From contig NZ_JACHWB010000001.1 of assembly GCF_014191055.1 (NCBI RefSeq), positions 773,875-837,874 of the forward strand: a stretch of DNA of 64,000 nucleotides. Reading direction: 5' to 3'. Under the pieces are notes generated by a model. It saw only the letters and a program-made list of their open reading frames with translations, was not told where the DNA came from and did no database searches. Every line of letters begins with the position of its first letter. Position 1 is the first letter of the stretch. Position numbers and translations under genes: made by a program. This DNA is from Microvirga lupini (GTDB lineage: Bacteria > Pseudomonadota > Alphaproteobacteria > Rhizobiales > Beijerinckiaceae). Of this stretch, positions 63,790-64,000 are shown in pieces.

Positions 63790-63800
63790 CCAGAACGATA

Positions 63801-63825
63801 AAGCCCGGCTCAGCCGGGCTTTTTC
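63801..63825 (+). terminator. Rho-independent terminator after gabD
   Basis: AAGCCCGGCT (63801-63810), C, AGCCGGGCTT (63812-63821), then TTTC; also usable by the gene ending at 63850. Confidence 0.88.
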
Positions 63826-63849
63826 TTGCATGGTGTTATTGAAAGCTGG

Positions 63850-64000
63850 TCAACCCTTTGCCTTAAGCAGCAGGCTGGCGAGTTCCGCGAAACCGTCGCC
63901 CGAGTGGTTCTCCGTGATGTATGCGGGCTTATGCGTCAGCCGATGCGCGAGGGCCTGGATATTGGCGACACCCACGCTCAAGGGGAAAGCCTCGAACATG
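63850..64000 (-). CDS. HAD-superfamily phosphatase, C-terminal part (5' end outside window)
   Basis: The minus strand is open from the window edge to TGA at 63852-63850, giving about 50 residues: FEAFPLSVGVANIQALAHRL, then PAYITENHSGDGFAELASLLLKAKG. This resembles the last part of Cof/SPP-type HAD hydrolases, where a SVGVANI-like stretch follows the catalytic Asp region. Too little is visible for a firm name. Confidence 0.55.
   Translation of the reverse strand, partial: MFEAFPLSVGVANIQALAHRLTHKPAYITENHSGDGFAELASLLLKAKG

Noticed and set aside
62014-63831. 605-residue open frame on the minus strand
   Set aside because: It lies antisense to gabD, is His/Arg/Gly-rich with no recognisable domain, and comes from the high-GC codon pattern of the real gene.

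Overview
The window looks like a chromosomal segment of an alphaproteobacterium of the order Hyphomicrobiales (Rhizobiales), most likely Methylobacteriaceae (Microvirga- or Methylobacterium-like). Pointers are the CtrA/ChpT/SciP cell-cycle set, an EipA (DUF1134) protein, several promoters of the alphaproteobacterial general-stress type (GGAAC-N16/17-GTT), a rhizobial-type XRE regulator and a SWIB-domain protein. The genus is an inference; no rRNA is present.

Layout. 1-1140: right end of an integrative element (5' part of a tyrosine recombinase gene, then a 49-bp 3' fragment of tRNA-Arg). 1.2-12.3 kb: stress and housekeeping genes, including GlsB/YeaQ, YciE/YciF, a LuxI/LuxR quorum-sensing pair with a lux-box-like site, a four-gene membrane-protein operon, UV damage endonuclease between two single-domain receivers, SWIB protein and a D-amino-acid-aminotransferase-type enzyme. 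At least six matches to EcfG-type promoters lie just upstream of genes here. 12.3-20.2 kb: envelope genes (EipA, coiled-coil anchor, CysQ) and a cell-cycle/flagellar block (chpT, ctrA, fliJ, a Fis-type HTH gene, sciP). 20.3-24.3 kb: dispersed palindromic repeat, mnmA, a PmtA-like methyltransferase, tRNA-Met and an AT-richer insert holding a gene broken by an in-frame stop. 24.4-33.3 kb: ornithine cyclodeaminase and arginase with a divergent Lrp regulator, RidA, a diguanylate cyclase, TerC, an exonuclease, rhodanese and a lytic transglycosylase.

33.5-55.6 kb is the most notable part: an alginate-type exopolysaccharide locus. A 17.6-kb co-directional array reads algD, alg8, alg44 (PilZ), algA, a 1246-residue helical-repeat/AlgG-type epimerase fusion, algL, and three exported Sel1-repeat proteins of 976, 950 and 449 residues. 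It is flanked by a divergent PL7 alginate lyase with a C-terminal RTX region and followed by two LuxR-type regulators with degenerate receiver domains. No algE, algX, algI, algJ or algF is visible. The genes predict GDP-mannuronate supply (AlgA, AlgD), c-di-GMP-gated polymerisation (Alg8/Alg44), periplasmic epimerisation and clearance (AlgG fusion, AlgL), and scaffolding or export by the Sel1 proteins; the outer-membrane exit is unassigned.

55.6-64 kb: a Liv-type branched-chain/hydrophobic amino acid ABC transporter operon ending in a GMC oxidoreductase, a divergent succinate-semialdehyde dehydrogenase, and the 3' end of a HAD-type phosphatase gene running off the window.
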